Positions 1 through 11,829 are shown, counted from the first letter of the stretch. The stretch is 64,000 bases of DNA from Bryoerythrophyllum caledonicum (GCA_963971425.1 OZ020518.1:6551989-6615988); one strand, 5' to 3'. Numbers and translations: made by a program. Notes: generated by a model not told the origin, from the letters alone.

Positions 1-2460
1 CTCATTCTCAATCTGGATTCTCCGTTGACATATTTTCGCTTCCACGACAGCCAGGTGATGGTCCTTCTGCCTGAGCTCGACCTCATAGTCCTCCATCACT
101 TTCAACAGATCCTTTTGGTGCTCAACTTCGATCACCTCAAGCTTTTTCCTGGATAACCAGAAGAAAGTCATTAAATTACTGGTCTCTACCATACCATCCA
201 AAAAAAGCCAAGAATTGAAGATCATCACTTTAGCAGGTTCAAAACACTACATATTATCTCCAGAGGGGACTTCCTAAACTGCAAAATTTAGGAGAAACTT
301 AGCTACATATTAGAGTTATTTGTTAAGTCACCCAAAGTTTCAATAGGATACCTCTTCTTTTTATCTAGATACTACACTTCCCTCACTCTGAATAGTTATT
401 AGATTGATGATGAAAACTCGAGTTAGAGCTAGTTTTCGAAGGAGAGATCATGTTGTAGCATGAATCTTCGCCACCTTTTCCCTTGTTGGAACTGATCACT
501 TAGAGCTATTTAGGGCTGATTAAAGTAAGAAAAGAGGTCGAAACTCTTGGTATCTTTGCGACACTATGAATTCACCCACAAATAACGTACTTGGCATCGT
601 TGAGCTCTTTCTGCAACGACGTGAGGGCGCGGTGCTGCGCTTCATGATTGGGAATTTTCATGAGCTCCTTGACGGCTCTCTCCGCCCTGCACTTCTCGTC
701 CACCGCTATCGCCAGGCGGCTCTTCTGCATCTCAAGCTCCGACTTCATCTTGCTGAACTCCGACTCCATGCTCAGCAGCTGCCACCGGAACGACTCCAGG
801 CGCTCGTCCTTGAGCCGTATCTGCCGCTCGAACGCGTCCAGCTCCCGCCAGTGCCGCTGCTCCTGATGCGCCTTCACGGCGTTCAGCCACCGCTGCAGCC
901 ACTCCTTCACCGCTCCAGCGCTCGTCGGAACCTCTGCAAGACAGGCGCAAACTGTAAGATCGGAGGGTGGCCGCTGCGAACTCAGTTCTTGGATGTCATT
1001 ATGTATCTAACAATGGTTCTGCTGTGCAGACGCAACATGGCGCGTCAAATTCATCGCATTAGTCGAGATTAACAATATAAAAGCACGGCGAGATTCTCAC
1101 CTTGAATCTCCATGACATCCACATCCGGCGCAACAGACTCCAGAAGCGCCACCAGCTCCTCACACTTGACGCAGTCAGTACCTCTCATGTCCTCCGAAAT
1201 TCTCCGCTTCGACTCCTCAAAGCTCTTCACCTGCACTTGCAACTCCTCGATCCTCGACTTCAGACACTGCACTTCCTCGCTGTGAATCCGTTGCATCTCC
1301 GACGCCTTGTCCACGTCCACACGACTTCCCAGGCTCCGGCGCAATTTCGGCAAAACTGGAGAGTTGCGAGCGCGCTCCTCCGCGAGGCGCTTCCACCGAT
1401 CTTTCTCCGTCTCCGCGCACTTTCGCTTCGCCTTCGCGTGCTGGAGCTGCTGCAACAACTCCTCGCGCTCCTGCCGGTGCCGCTTCATCAGCACAGCGAT
1501 CACCTCCTCCTTGTCTTGCGCATCCGCCTGCGAGGAGGAGACTTCGTCAAGCAGCTCCTCAATCATAGCGTTCTGGTTCATCTTCTCAGCATTCAGGGCG
1601 TCAACCTCACGCTTCGCGCTCTCAAGCGAGGCAGTTAGCTCCTCACCCAAAGCGTTCTGGTTCATCTTCTCAGCGTTCAGGGCGTCAACCTCACGCTTCG
1701 CGTTCTCAAGCGAGGCAGATAGCTCCTCGTGCTGCCGATTGAGGTGCTGGAGCGCGGCGCTCTCATTCGAGAGCTTGTCTTTCGTGTCCAAGAGCGAGAG
1801 CTCCGTGACCGCGAGCTTCCCGGCCAACTGGTTGCGCTCGTGCTGATCCGAGCGCGCTTCGTCCATCGCTGCCGCCATGAGGAACTCCTTCTCGCAGAGG
1901 CTCTCTTCTAGGTTCTCGATCTCTCGGACCTTCGCCTTGCAGTCCTCGCATGATCCCACGCCGCTGCGGACGCGGTGCTTTCTTGAATTGACAACCTCGT
2001 TCTTGAGCGTTTCGATCTCGCGCTGCAGTTTGCGCTTCTCGCTCTTCCAGCTCTGCTCATATGACGCAAAGATGGCGACGACCTTCTCGTTCGCTTTTCC
2101 GTCTTCTTGCCGGCGATGAAGGAGGCTGGCGAGCGAGTCCTCGGACGCGGCGAGCTTCTGCTCCAGCGCGTGCGCGTTCCGCGCCAGGAGCTGTAACCTG
2201 TCCAATGCGTTCTTCAGCATAATTTGCAGGCCGAGTCGCTGGCTCAGCTTCATGGTGGATTTGCTTCCCCGGATCAGCGCACCGAGCGCGGCGAACGCGA
2301 GCGCCACGGAGAAATACTCCGCTAGGATCGGGAGGTGCACGGCGTTCGCGTGGCGGAGGAGCTGCACCATTTCATCGCTGCGCTTCGGAAGAGCGAAGAG
2401 TGAGCCGGCTATGGCATCTCTGTCCGGCGACGACGAGGTTTCACCTCCGCCGGGGCACAT
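1..2460 (-). CDS. Plant coiled-coil protein with N-terminal hydrophobic segment (3' end outside window)
   Basis: Three exons read on the minus strand: 2460-1101, 933-591 and 148 to the window edge. The junctions are GT-AG and the phases agree across both joins (1360 and 343 bases, then an open 148-base exon), giving at least 617 residues. Residues about 40-65 are hydrophobic (a possible membrane segment). The rest is long charged heptad-rich coiled coil. In exon 1 a block of about 28 residues containing KREVDALNAEKMNQNA occurs twice in tandem. Exon 2 carries a Trp-rich stretch (ESFRWQLLSMESEF) that reminds me of plant-specific coiled-coil families, but I cannot name the family. Function is unknown; a scaffold or tether role is only inference. 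The start is the first ATG of the open frame. The protein continues beyond base 1. Confidence 0.8.
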
Positions 2461-3197
2461 CTTTCTTGTCTGTTGTGAAAACTACAAACGAGAGAAATTG
2501 TCACTGCATTACATCGCTGGAGCTCGGAATAGAAAAGAACACCTCAGCAACCTGCATTGCACGTAATCTGGAGCATTAACAATCCTCGGAGGAAGCTCAA
2601 AATAAAAACGACCGGCACTTGTTTCATCATCACATTACAAACTCCCTTCAGGAAGCAAGAATTTCGAGAGAGGAATGCTGATTGAATGCAAGAGTTACCT
2701 CGACAGGAATCAGCCGTGATCTCAGTAGTTGCAGCATATTCTTTGACGCAGAATGATTAACCTGCTTCCCGAAGCGACACCATAACTGGAACAGCATCGA
2801 CTAGCCATGGCCTGAGACCAGGAGTACAACGGATCACAAAAGCCCTGTCGCGCCCCTACCAATGGTCTGAAGATGCATCGGTAACTTCATTCCCGCTTAA
2901 TCCTTAGCAACAACTCACTCTGCAAGACGTAGCAGGCTTACAAGGACATGGAAAAACACCCTCTCAACTACGCAGAAAACCTGTCGGAGGCTTCAGAATT
3001 CCACAGTCAACCAAGCACAGGGAAGCCGTTGCCGAACACAGACGATGCCATAGCCGGCTCACTCACTCTTCGGATGCGTTGTGCTTAATGAACTGTGAGA
3101 TTCGGGAGCTTCGTAATTGAATGGTAATCACAACGGTCGCAATGTAATCCAACACATAAACGGAATCTAAAAGTCTACGGAGATGACGGTTGAGCAG
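2461..3197. other. 5' flank of the coiled-coil gene
   Basis: No open frame with coding character. This is probably the 5' untranslated region and promoter of the minus-strand coiled-coil gene. I see no clear TATA box at a convincing distance. Confidence 0.4.
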
Positions 3198-3232
3198 TTA
3201 GGGTTTGGCCGTTTCGCGCCATCCAACGGCTA
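3198..3232. promoter_or_regulatory. Telo-box, E2F-like and MSA-like motifs clustered in 35 bp
   Basis: TTAGGGTTT (telo-box) at 3198-3206, TTTCGCGCC (E2F consensus) at 3212-3220, and TCCAACGGCTA (MSA, Myb3R-type G2/M element) at 3222-3232 lie next to each other. In plants these three motifs are associated with promoters active in dividing cells. The nearest gene is the minus-strand coiled-coil gene about 740 bases away, so they may belong to its promoter. Motifs are seen; use is inferred. Confidence 0.5.
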
Positions 3233-3355
3233 TGTTTAAATTTCGCCGGGCAGGAGGTCGTGCGGGCCGTTGATTGGCCTCTGTTCTTGGGCTTTTGAAA
3301 GCAGCGGGAGTTAATGCTGCCTAGTGGCTTGTTTAATGTTTAATGTTTTGCTTTT

Positions 3356-3390
3356 GGGGAACAGTGGGAACTTATGGGAACGTTGGGGTT
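3356..3390 (+). repeat. Short GGGAAC repeat run
   Basis: Three GGGAAC words at 10-14 base spacing, followed by CGTTGGGG. A longer run of the same words is found at 41389-41487. Confidence 0.5.
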
Positions 3391-3392
3391 TT

Positions 3393-4714
3393 TCTAGTCT
3401 CCAACAGCTACACGTGAAAAAAAAGAAGTGAGGAGAGCTGTTTTTTTTGTAGTGGTATTAAGGTAAGCCTCCCCATAAGCAACAAAAACCCATAGCCAAC
3501 GCCTATAAAATTGGGGTATATCCAACCCTCTTCCATCCCATTACCACCAACTCAGCTCCAAATGGAGGTTTTCTATTAGTCAAGACCCTTACTTTTGGTC
3601 GTTGGTTATGGGGGTACCTACTGCTAGCCACCCACTAAACATGGCCACATAGTTTGAAAATTCATAACTAATTTAGTTTTCATCGAAAAAATATGAAATC
3701 ACTTGGGTTAGAATCGTAATTCTATTGGCTATTAGTGAAAAATAATAGTATAATTATCTTCTCTCTCCATATATGCACATTCCTGAACTTGTCGGTTTTA
3801 GGGGGCTTATCTTAACCCTTGAATGTCAGAAGGTGCCATTGGTCTGCTTTTGCAATTTTCAATTATGTTATACCTTACGCAGTGGTCAGTTTTGTACATG
3901 ATTCATTCAAAATGGAGAATGCCCAAAAATTTTGGAACTTTCAAGAGATTTGTCTAGGTGATACCCATGTAATGCCAAGGTGATACCCATACAATGCATA
4001 CATGATACCCATTGTGTCTTAACCACTACAATCTAGAAAAATAGTTAGTCCAAAAGTGACCACCTTGTACTACAATATAATATCTAATATTGGAAATATT
4101 ATATATTTTTATTATACAGATTTTTACTATGATAATAGTATATTCACTCGGTAATATTTTATAAAAAGAATTGTGATTTTCCAAGGTGTCTGATTGGGGG
4201 GAATGGAAAACGACAAGGACACACTCCCCAACCCTCAAATGCAGCCATTCCATAATGAAGGCGAGATAGAAAATAGTTCAATTTTTTTTAATGTGGAGAC
4301 AAGACTATTTATAACACCCCACACAATATTGAATGCCAGCTCAGCCACGAAAGCGGAAAAAAAGTGAAAAGGTCCGAAGGAAAAGCAAAAGTTGCGGAGC
4401 AATAAATGTGCAACGAAAATAGATGTCTGCGAATTTACGACCGTAACGTACGATCAGAATTCGTAGGGAAAGTAAGGAACAGAATCCGTATAATGTCTAT
4501 CAAGGAGAACGTTAGGTTTAAATTTGTAACACCTACGGGGATTATTTTATGTTTAAATTTGAGCGTTTGCAGCTCAAATGTCAATGATTCCAGACAAAAA
4601 GCTCTTTGTGACTGTATAGGAAATTGCAGTTGCGTTTTCAAATGTTTGATAGGGTTTTCCTCTGCAGTAAAGGTTCTCTTTACTTGTGCCAAAAAAATAA
4701 AAATAAATGTTTGA
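3393..4714. other. Gene-free AT-rich intergenic DNA
   Basis: Only short spurious frames. Around 3802 there is a weak TTAACCCTTGAA start resembling the TTAA element family. Bases 3960-4012 repeat the words TGATACCCATG/TACAATG three times. Confidence 0.5.
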
Positions 4715-4737
4715 TAGGGTTTAGGGTTTAGGGTTTA
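4715..4737 (+). repeat. Interstitial telomeric repeat (TTTAGGG)
   Basis: About three consecutive TTTAGGG units, the Arabidopsis-type plant telomere repeat, within ordinary intergenic sequence. It is too short to be a telomere and is probably a relic or a repaired break. Confidence 0.75.
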
Positions 4738-4776
4738 CTTTTACTTTATTTACAAATATTTTGCAAAGTGCGGTAA

Positions 4777-5058
4777 GGGGCCAGGGCAAATTGACCCCCT
4801 CGCTGGGACTTACCCGAGGTGGGCCCCGTCTTAATTGCATGGGGTCATTATTCTGGCCCTCTTATTTCGGGGGGTCTAGAGGCTTTTTTGGGATTTTTTG
4901 GACAAATTTGGGGCCTACGGCTATTGTTTATCATACAGGATCCTCCCTTGCTGTAAATAGGGTCCCATCCAAAAACAAAATAGAGGTCAGGTTTGGCCCC
5001 ACCACCTCATGGCCCCCTTGGGTTAGTCCTAGCGAGGGGGTCAATTCGCCCTAGCCGA
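4777..5058. mobile_element. Small foldback element (MITE) with ~45-bp inverted ends
   Basis: The left end (GGGGCCAGGGCAAATTGACC, then CCCTCGCTGGGACTTACCC) is matched in inverted orientation by the right end (the complement reads TCGGCTAGGGCGAATTGACC and so on), with a few mismatches over roughly 45 bases. GGTAA flanks both sides (4772-4776 and 5059-5063), a likely 5-bp target duplication. There is no coding capacity. Superfamily is not assigned. Confidence 0.7.
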
Positions 5059-5578
5059 GGTAAAGATACTGATAATTTTAACCTCTTTTGATTTAATTGA
5101 AGTAGTTGTACATATCTATTATCAACTTAGAGAGGAAAGAGGCGGTCGATATTCATGGTTTACCCCTAAAAGCATTGGGCCTTATGGTTCACCAAAACCA
5201 CCTTGAAACTGCCACTTTGACAAGAGATATTATTAAACTAGTGCGCTCGGACATGGCTAGCGTACTTTGACTCAAGATAATGGCATACTTTCCACTACAC
5301 GTTGTGTCAATCAATTGATCTATGTTCTACCTTGTGTTAGTTCATTGCACGCCAAAAGTCACAAGTAATGGAGATGTTTACAATAAGAAAAATGGACCTC
5401 CAGTGACTAGGGGTATAGAAAGTGGCCCTTTACTTAGGAAAGCAATTTTGTTTTTTAAATAGAGAAATAATTGTTGGATCTAAAACCGAACAATGAATAG
5501 CATTATCGTGAGTTATTCTAACAGCAGAAAGATTTTTATTTCAAAGAATGTAAAATCCTTAATTTCTATGAGTTTTAA

Positions 5579-6505
5579 CCCCTAAAGGACCACGACCTAA
5601 TTTGCTCTAAAACCAGTCCAAAACTGCCACTGTCAAAAAGAGACATAAAAATCACATTTTAAAGTGAATTTTTGATTTTCAACCGTAAGATCTTAAAAAA
5701 GACTTCCATATTAAAATTCCATGAAATTTTGGTTGCAATCCACTGCACGGATTGATGGATTTTAGTGTTTAAAGTCAAAACAATGGTTCATTTTCTTCCC
5801 TGCGTAGAGTAGATCAGCTGACTTTGACTTCATTTTGCATCAAATTTTTGCATTGTACAAGGTCTAAATCTTTTACCATTGTCTTCAGCATGATGTTATT
5901 TTCCAACACACCAATTTTTAGAGGTAAAAAAGGGATGTAGCATATTCAAAACAAGTGTGCAAGGAGTGGAGGTTCAAAAATTGCCATTTCACGTTTTATT
6001 TTTTTGTGAACTACGTATGTATTCAAATGATAATCCGAACGGTCAATAAGAAGGTTTTCACCATATATTGTTGTTGAAAAAAAAAAAGTGAAAAATATGA
6101 AGATCTCTAGGTTTTATGTAGAAAAGATGAAGTTTTTTTCCCCCGTTGCCCGACAATGTGTGAAAATGTTTGACTTGGAATAAAATGCCTTTTTACACTA
6201 AAGACAAGAATTTTTTTTTGAAAATTTCTAAATAAGGAAATATTTTTTATATGTGTGAAAAATCTCAATGTCAATAGAAACTTTTGTCAAAATTTTTAGA
6301 GGTGCCCGAAGTCCCACTTTTGGCTTTAAGTGGTACTAACTTTCAAACCACAAATCCAAAAAAAAATATATATATATATCTCCACGAAGCTCTTATCAAA
6401 TTCTATCTTGAAAAAAAAATTCAATTAAAAAGGATTTTTTTTCGAATTGTAGGTACATGCCCAAAATCCAAAATGACCCCGGGGGGACGTTTGGTCCTTT
6501 AGGGG
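5579..6505 (+). mobile_element. TTAA-type element P2 nested in P1
   Basis: 927 bases running from CCCCTAAAGGACCACG to GGTCCTTTAGGGG, flanked by TTAA at 5575-5578 and 6506-6509. The uninterrupted site is visible in the related copy P4, where the same flanks are joined at one TTAA (about 8725-8728). It shares internal sequence with P7 and P8. Non-coding. Confidence 0.82.
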
Positions 6506-6770
6506 TTAAAGTCAAAACAATGAAGGTTGCCAAAAATTTCTTTCACCACTACCCGCCTAAAAAAAGTGCAATTATCACCTCTATAGTAGCACTATTCATT
6601 TCTATAGTACTGTGCCCAACTACCAAAAGAAACATGCTTCTTAAGTTTAAAGCACCACAGTTTTTTCCTTATAAGTCCAGAAATAGAAATAAATTGTTTC
6701 CCACAAAAATAATCCATATTCCTATTCGCACTAAAAATTTCAAGAAGTTATCTTCAAAAATGGATTTTAA

Positions 6771-7907
6771 CCCCTAAAAGCCCAGGCATTTTCCCTCATG
6801 AAATACTCCAAAACTGCCATCATCAACAAGTGGCAACAAAATCTAACATTAAAGTCTAATTTTAGACTTTTAACCGTACAATCTTAAAATAGACATGTAT
6901 ATGAACTTACAGTACAAATTTGGTTGCAATCCACCACACGGATGTGAAGATTATAGCGTTTGAAGTGCAAAGAAAAGTATTTTTCCCCCCTTGCCCGGAA
7001 AGGTCAGCCTACTTTGACTAGGTATATCTTCTAGTTTTTACATTGTCATGTGATCAAATCTTTTACCAATATGACTTATATGTTGTTAGCTATTTGTGTG
7101 CAAAATTTGAGGTCAATTCGAGGGGTAATAGATGTAGAAATATACACTTTAGTGAAAGGGGGTACAAAATGTTGACAATTACAACATAAGTGATATGAAA
7201 TTGTTTGTATCATACAAGTTGTTGCATTTGAGAATCCCAATGGTGGAGACTTTCAATTTATTTTTCCACTAATTTTAGAGAAAGAAACGACTAAAAATAG
7301 TAAAATCCATAATTTTCATGAATATATGGAATAAATAAAGCATTATGGGAAAGGGCAGTGCTTGAAATTGGGTGGGCAATTTGTCCCGTTGTTGACCGCC
7401 CCCGCAGCTGGACGGGGCCCGCCAAAATAAATAAAATAAATAAATAAATAAAATAAAGTAAAATAAAATAATTTTTTTTTTGGCGGGCCCGCTTCTGGCG
7501 TGCGATGCTGGCAGGCCAGCTAACGGCTGATTGTTTGCTGTTTTTTTAAAAAATTATTTCAACAACTCTTTTAACAATTTTCAATGCTTTTTCTACTTGG
7601 ACTTCGTGCATAGAAGTCCGGATTCCTTTCCTCGCCCTTTCTGTCCCAAAATTCTGCCCCTTTTTTCTCCTCAAATTGCATTGGTTGACATGGCTGCCCC
7701 TACAGTCCAGAGTCCCCATTTTGACCTTTGAAGGCTAATAACTTTTGAACCAAAAGTCCAAAATCATATTTGAAAAATTCCCCATATAGATTTCATCAAG
7801 GACAATGTAGTGTAAAATTTTCATAAGAATCGGAGTATTTTTTCCACTCAAAAGTACATGCCCAAAATCCCAAACGTACGTGGTACGTACACTTGGGCTT
7901 TTAGGGG
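6771..7907 (+). mobile_element. TTAA-type element P3 nested in P1
   Basis: 1137 bases from CCCCTAAAAGCCCAGGC to TGGGCTTTTAGGGG, flanked by TTAA at 6767-6770 and 7908-7911. P4 shows the uninterrupted flanks at a TTAG. The 14-base ends differ from the P2 type (AAGCCCA rather than AGGACCA). It contains a TAAA-rich microsatellite near 7428-7480, bracketed by GGCGGGCCC-type inverted words that may mark a further small insertion. Confidence 0.8.
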
Positions 7908-8327
7908 TTAAGGAACCTGCCCATAATTGATTTGTACCCCACAAGTACAGATGGTCCTTTAGGGGTTTAGATACACCACTTTGACTTTGATCAAGGTACG
8001 CCCTCTAATTCATGTTACAATAACGTCGTCTCTCCACCAGTTTTATGTAATGGTACTATTAATCAAGATATTTCTAGAGCATGATCACTACACATGGAGG
8101 GAAATTGAAACATGGCCAATGATTGAGGCCTTTAGCAATTGAGTAAAATCTGGATTGAAACCCCAAAACAGGGGCTGTATATTGCTCCCTATAACTTCCA
8201 GGGAATTTTGTGCCTGAAAATCTAACCTATCTTTAGACATAGACACCCAAAAATCTGAATGCATTATCACTTTCCTGAAAATCCTTCCTGAAGAGGAAAG
8301 AATTGAAAAAGCCAAGGTGAGATTCAA

Positions 8328-9983
8328 CCGGTAAAGGACCAAGACTAAGGACACCAAAACCACCCCAAAATGGCCTCTCTAAGATGAGACATAGCAAGAG
8401 TAATTTAATCCCTAAAGGACCATTTGTACTTGTGGGGTACAAATTGATTTTGGGCATGTTCCTAAAAATCCATTTTTGAAGATAACTTCTAGAAATTTTT
8501 AGTAAGAATTAGAATACAGGTTATCTTTGTGTGGAATCTTTTCTTTCTTTTTTTGGACTTATAGGGAAAAAAATATTGTGCTTCAAATATAAAAAGCTCG
8601 ACTCTTTTGGGAGTTGGGCAAGGTACTATAGAGATGAATAGTGCTACTTTAGAGTTGACAATTGCACTTTTCCAAGGCGGGTAGTAGTGAAGGAAAGTTC
8701 TTGGCAACCTTCTTTGTTTTCACTTTAAAACGCATAGAAATTTAGGGTTTTACTTTTTTGAAAATTTTCCTTTTCAATTGTTAGAATAAGTCATGATAAT
8801 TCTATTCACCGTTTAGATTTTAGATCCAACAATTATTTCTCTATTTAAAAAACAAAATTGCTTTCCTAAGTAAAGGGCCACTTTCTATACCCCTAGTAAT
8901 TGTAGGTCCATATTTCTTATCATAAACACCTCTATTACTTGTGATTTTTGGTGTGCAATGACCTAACACAAGGTAGAACATGGATCCATTGAGTTTATGC
9001 GATGTGTAATGGAAAAATATGCCATTATCTTGAGTCAAGGTACGCTAGACCTATCTAGGCAGAGTGGAAAAAAACAATTTTGCACTCTTCAAATGCATAT
9101 ATCTTTCAATTTGTATGGTCAAAGTTTACTTAAAGTTAAGAGCGTCTTTTCGTAGTAGTTAGCTTGATGATCCAACCATTGAAAATAGTAATTTTTTTAA
9201 AGAAGTCTAACAATATTGCATCTCAAAGTGGGAGTTTTGGGGTGGTTTTGGTGAAGCATAAGGCCCGGTCCTTTAGGGGTTAAACGTTTTTTTTTAACTA
9301 TTTTCAATAATAGGACCTTCAAGTTCACTACTAAAAAGACACAATCAAAACATATTGTAATCTTTGACCACATGGACTCTAAGATACATGCATTTCAAGA
9401 GTGCAATGTAGTTTTTTTCTTCCCTGCACGAACATGATCAACGTATTTTGACTCAAGATAATGGCATATTCTTATACTACACATTGCATAAATCTTATAG
9501 ATCCATGTTCTACCTTGTGTTACATCATTGCACATCAAAAATCACAAGTAATGGAGGTGTTTAGGATAAGAAAAATGGACTTGCAATGACCAAGGATAAA
9601 GATGAATGGTGGATAGAGTAATTATTATTATTTATTATTCTAACAATAGAAGAAAAAAAAGAAAAATCGTGAATTTCTATGTGTTTATAAGTGAAAACAA
9701 TAAAGTTTGCCAAGAACTTTCCTTCACTACTACTTGCCTAAAAAAAGTGCAATAGTATCTCTACAATACTACTATTCATCTCTATAGTACCATGTCGAGT
9801 TGCCCCAAAATTGAGCTTTTTATGTTTGAAGCACCATAAAAAATTCCCTATAAATCCAAAAAAAAAACATTCCCGCAAAGATATTAACACTAGTTCATGT
9901 CCAAAGTTATTTTCAAAATTGGATTTTTTGGAACCTGCCCAAAATCAATCTAGACCCAGTAGGTACAAATTGTCTTTTAAGGA
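8328..9983 (+). mobile_element. TTAA-type element P5 hosting P4
   Basis: A degraded start (CCGGTAAAGGACCAAGAC after TCAA) is followed by the family word ACCAAAACCACCCC. The far end (TACAAATTGTCTTTTAAGGA) lies before TTAA at 9984-9987. P4 is inserted at the TTAA at 8405-8408. The part after P4 aligns with the P1/P4 interior in the same order. Non-coding. Confidence 0.65.
8409..9279 (-). mobile_element. TTAA-type element P4, most complete copy
   Basis: 871 bases running from TCCCTAAAGGACCATTTG to GGTCCTTTAGGGG, flanked by TTAA at 8405-8408 and 9280-9283. It is in the opposite orientation to P1. Because it is uninterrupted, it serves as the empty-site reference for both insertions in P1. No open frame longer than about 70 codons. 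Confidence 0.8.
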
Positions 9984-11536
9984 TTAAATTTGGGATGAAA
10001 GAGAGCATAAGGAATTTCATGCTTCCTTATTTGGCACCAACAAAATGCATGGCAATCAATGCTCTTAGACCCTACCCGATATACGCTGAAGCTCCCCCAT
10101 AGTCCCTAAGTATTTGGTGAGTTGACCAATAATACCCCTGCATCTTTCTCAAACCAAGTCATTGTTTCTATGTGGTCCCAGTTACTAACATAATAGACCA
10201 TAAAGTACAGGTGACAGTCAAGGGTGACCGAGTTTCACTTTCATAATAACTCTATTATGCTTCCAAAAAGCATAATAATATTGCCAGAAGTAATATAATA
10301 GCTAAATCCATTAAACTCAAAAAGAAGTTTGTACTTCCTTTGTTCACGGTGATGTTGTACTCTATTGTCTTTCAATGAAAATAAAACATCCATTTGGTTT
10401 AATCCTCAAACGACAGGTGGGAACCATAAATACAGGCACATATTTTATTCTATAAAATACAAAAAATGTACTAAAGTTTAGAAAGACTTACACCTTTGGC
10501 TAAGATATTATTCACCTAACATCTTTCATTTGGAATTAATTTCAATATTTGACCTCATTATGTTCAAATACAAAAGTGGGACCTTCTGACGTTTAACGGT
10601 TAAATTACTAAACAATTATGATACACACTTCATGTGTTAGTAGATCGTAAAGGGCCACGATGGAATGACCTCCCGGCTCGTTGAGATGGACAGAGATGGA
10701 TGGGACCATCTCCCTCCCTATTTGCCTAGTCATGTTCTCTGCCCCTTCCCATAGCCTCATTGAAATTCTAACCCTTAAATCCACTACATCGTTCACTAAA
10801 TATAGTGTGGATTCATTATCATTGTGGATCACCCACACTAATTTACATCAAGCACGTGAATGAAAATGCACAAGAATAGAGTTTTCCGGAAAGTGCTTCC
10901 CAAAGAGGCAAGCCAGGAGGAATATGGTGCCAGACAGTATAGGATTTAAAAATGGATAGAAAGAGAGCATGAGGAAATTCATATGCCTATTTTTTTAGCT
11001 CCAATGAAATGCTTGGTAGTCAATGCTCTTGGGCCCTACCCCATGTAAGCTAAAGCTCCCCCAAAGTACCCCAACTTCCCAAAAAGTTGACCAGTGGTTC
11101 TCTCACACCTTTCCCAAGCCAAGTCACCAATTGCATGTGGTCCGAGTTTCTAACATTATATCCTAAGATTTGGGGTGAAAGATTATTTACTTTCAAGAAA
11201 AATCTATTATCCGTGGTTAAAAGATTTCAACCTAGCATTGGGCCACGAGTGGTTGAGTTTAGTCAATTGAGTTTATTGTTTTAGAGTTAACTAGCAAATG
11301 GCACTTGCTTTGCAACACATTAGTCCAACCATTTTGATATAGTTTTTATATTACAAACTAGAAGAAAAAAAAAGTAACATGATTCACTACACGGTTGACT
11401 GCACAATTAACTGCACGGTTGACTGCAGCGTTTTTATAGTTCACTGCACGGTTGACTGTGTGGTAGATGATGATTTTAGTAGTATGATGAGATATAATCC
11501 TCTTTTATTGCTTTCCATTCCAAACAGATGTCAAGG
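9984..11536. repeat. Gene-free stretch with a ~230-bp direct repeat pair
   Basis: Bases ~9988-10212 and ~10948-11178 are direct repeats, roughly three-quarters identical by eye. Both start near GAGAGCAT(A/G)AGGAA and share TCAATGCTCTT and AAGCTCCCCCA. They could be the decayed ends of a small retroelement, but I see no primer site or coding region between them. From ~11388 to 11462 the words TGCACGGTTGACTG recur three times. Confidence 0.5.
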
Positions 11537-11545
11537 CACGGTAGC
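11537..11545 (+). repeat. 9-bp target duplication of the MULE, left copy
   Basis: CACGGTAGC immediately outside the left inverted repeat. The identical nonamer is at 35774-35782. Nine bases is the usual MULE duplication length. Confidence 0.9.
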
Positions 11546-11805
11546 GGAGAAGGCTAAATCCCCTATTGTGAAGCCAAGCTGGCATTGCCGCCCGACGTGG
11601 GCCCCGCCACGGCGCTGCCGCGCGTTTCACCTTGCCGCCGCCGCCGAGTAATTACTCACGATGTAACTTACACTGCCCCCTTGAACACTGGCCAGTGTTC
11701 CACCCCGCAATGTTACAAAACCGTCCAATGAAACACTACCATGCCATGGACGCCATGGCCATGCCGATATTGGACGCTGGTGGATCCCACCACAACTTCG
11801 AGGTG
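11546..11805 (+). repeat. MULE left terminal inverted repeat
   Basis: 260 bases, GC-rich in the middle, matching the reverse complement of 35517-35773 at roughly nine in ten positions by eye. It contains the palindrome-like word AACACTGGCCAGTGTT. Confidence 0.9.
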
Positions 11806-11829
11806 ACACCTCCGACTTGCTTCGTTGAC

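Larger units (their letters stand above)
5163..7965 (+). mobile_element. TTAA-type element P1, interrupted by two nested copies
   Basis: Starts CCCCTAAAAGCATTGGGCC after TTTA (5159-5162) and ends GGTCCTTTAGGGG before TTTA (7966-7969), so it is bounded by CCCCTAAA inverted ends and a matching 4-base flank. Elements P2 (5579-6505) and P3 (6771-7907) sit inside it. Removing them, with one TTAA each, gives about 730 bases that align with the reverse complement of P4 at 8409-9279. It has no open frame of note. CCC-ended inverted repeats with TTAA-like duplications are the hallmark of the piggyBac superfamily. No transposase is present, so this is a non-autonomous element. Confidence 0.75.

Noticed and set aside
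566-2566. Plus-strand frames of 100-179 codons opposite the coiled-coil gene
   Set aside because: They are Leu/Arg/Ser-rich mirrors of the minus-strand coding exons, whose splice phases and coiled-coil pattern fit a real protein.
4026-4714. Small frames at 4.0-4.7 kb
   Set aside because: AT-rich chance frames open on both strands, without motifs.
9988-11178. LTR retrotransposon bounded by the ~230-bp direct repeats
   Set aside because: No TG...CA tips, primer binding site, polypurine tract or coding region between them.
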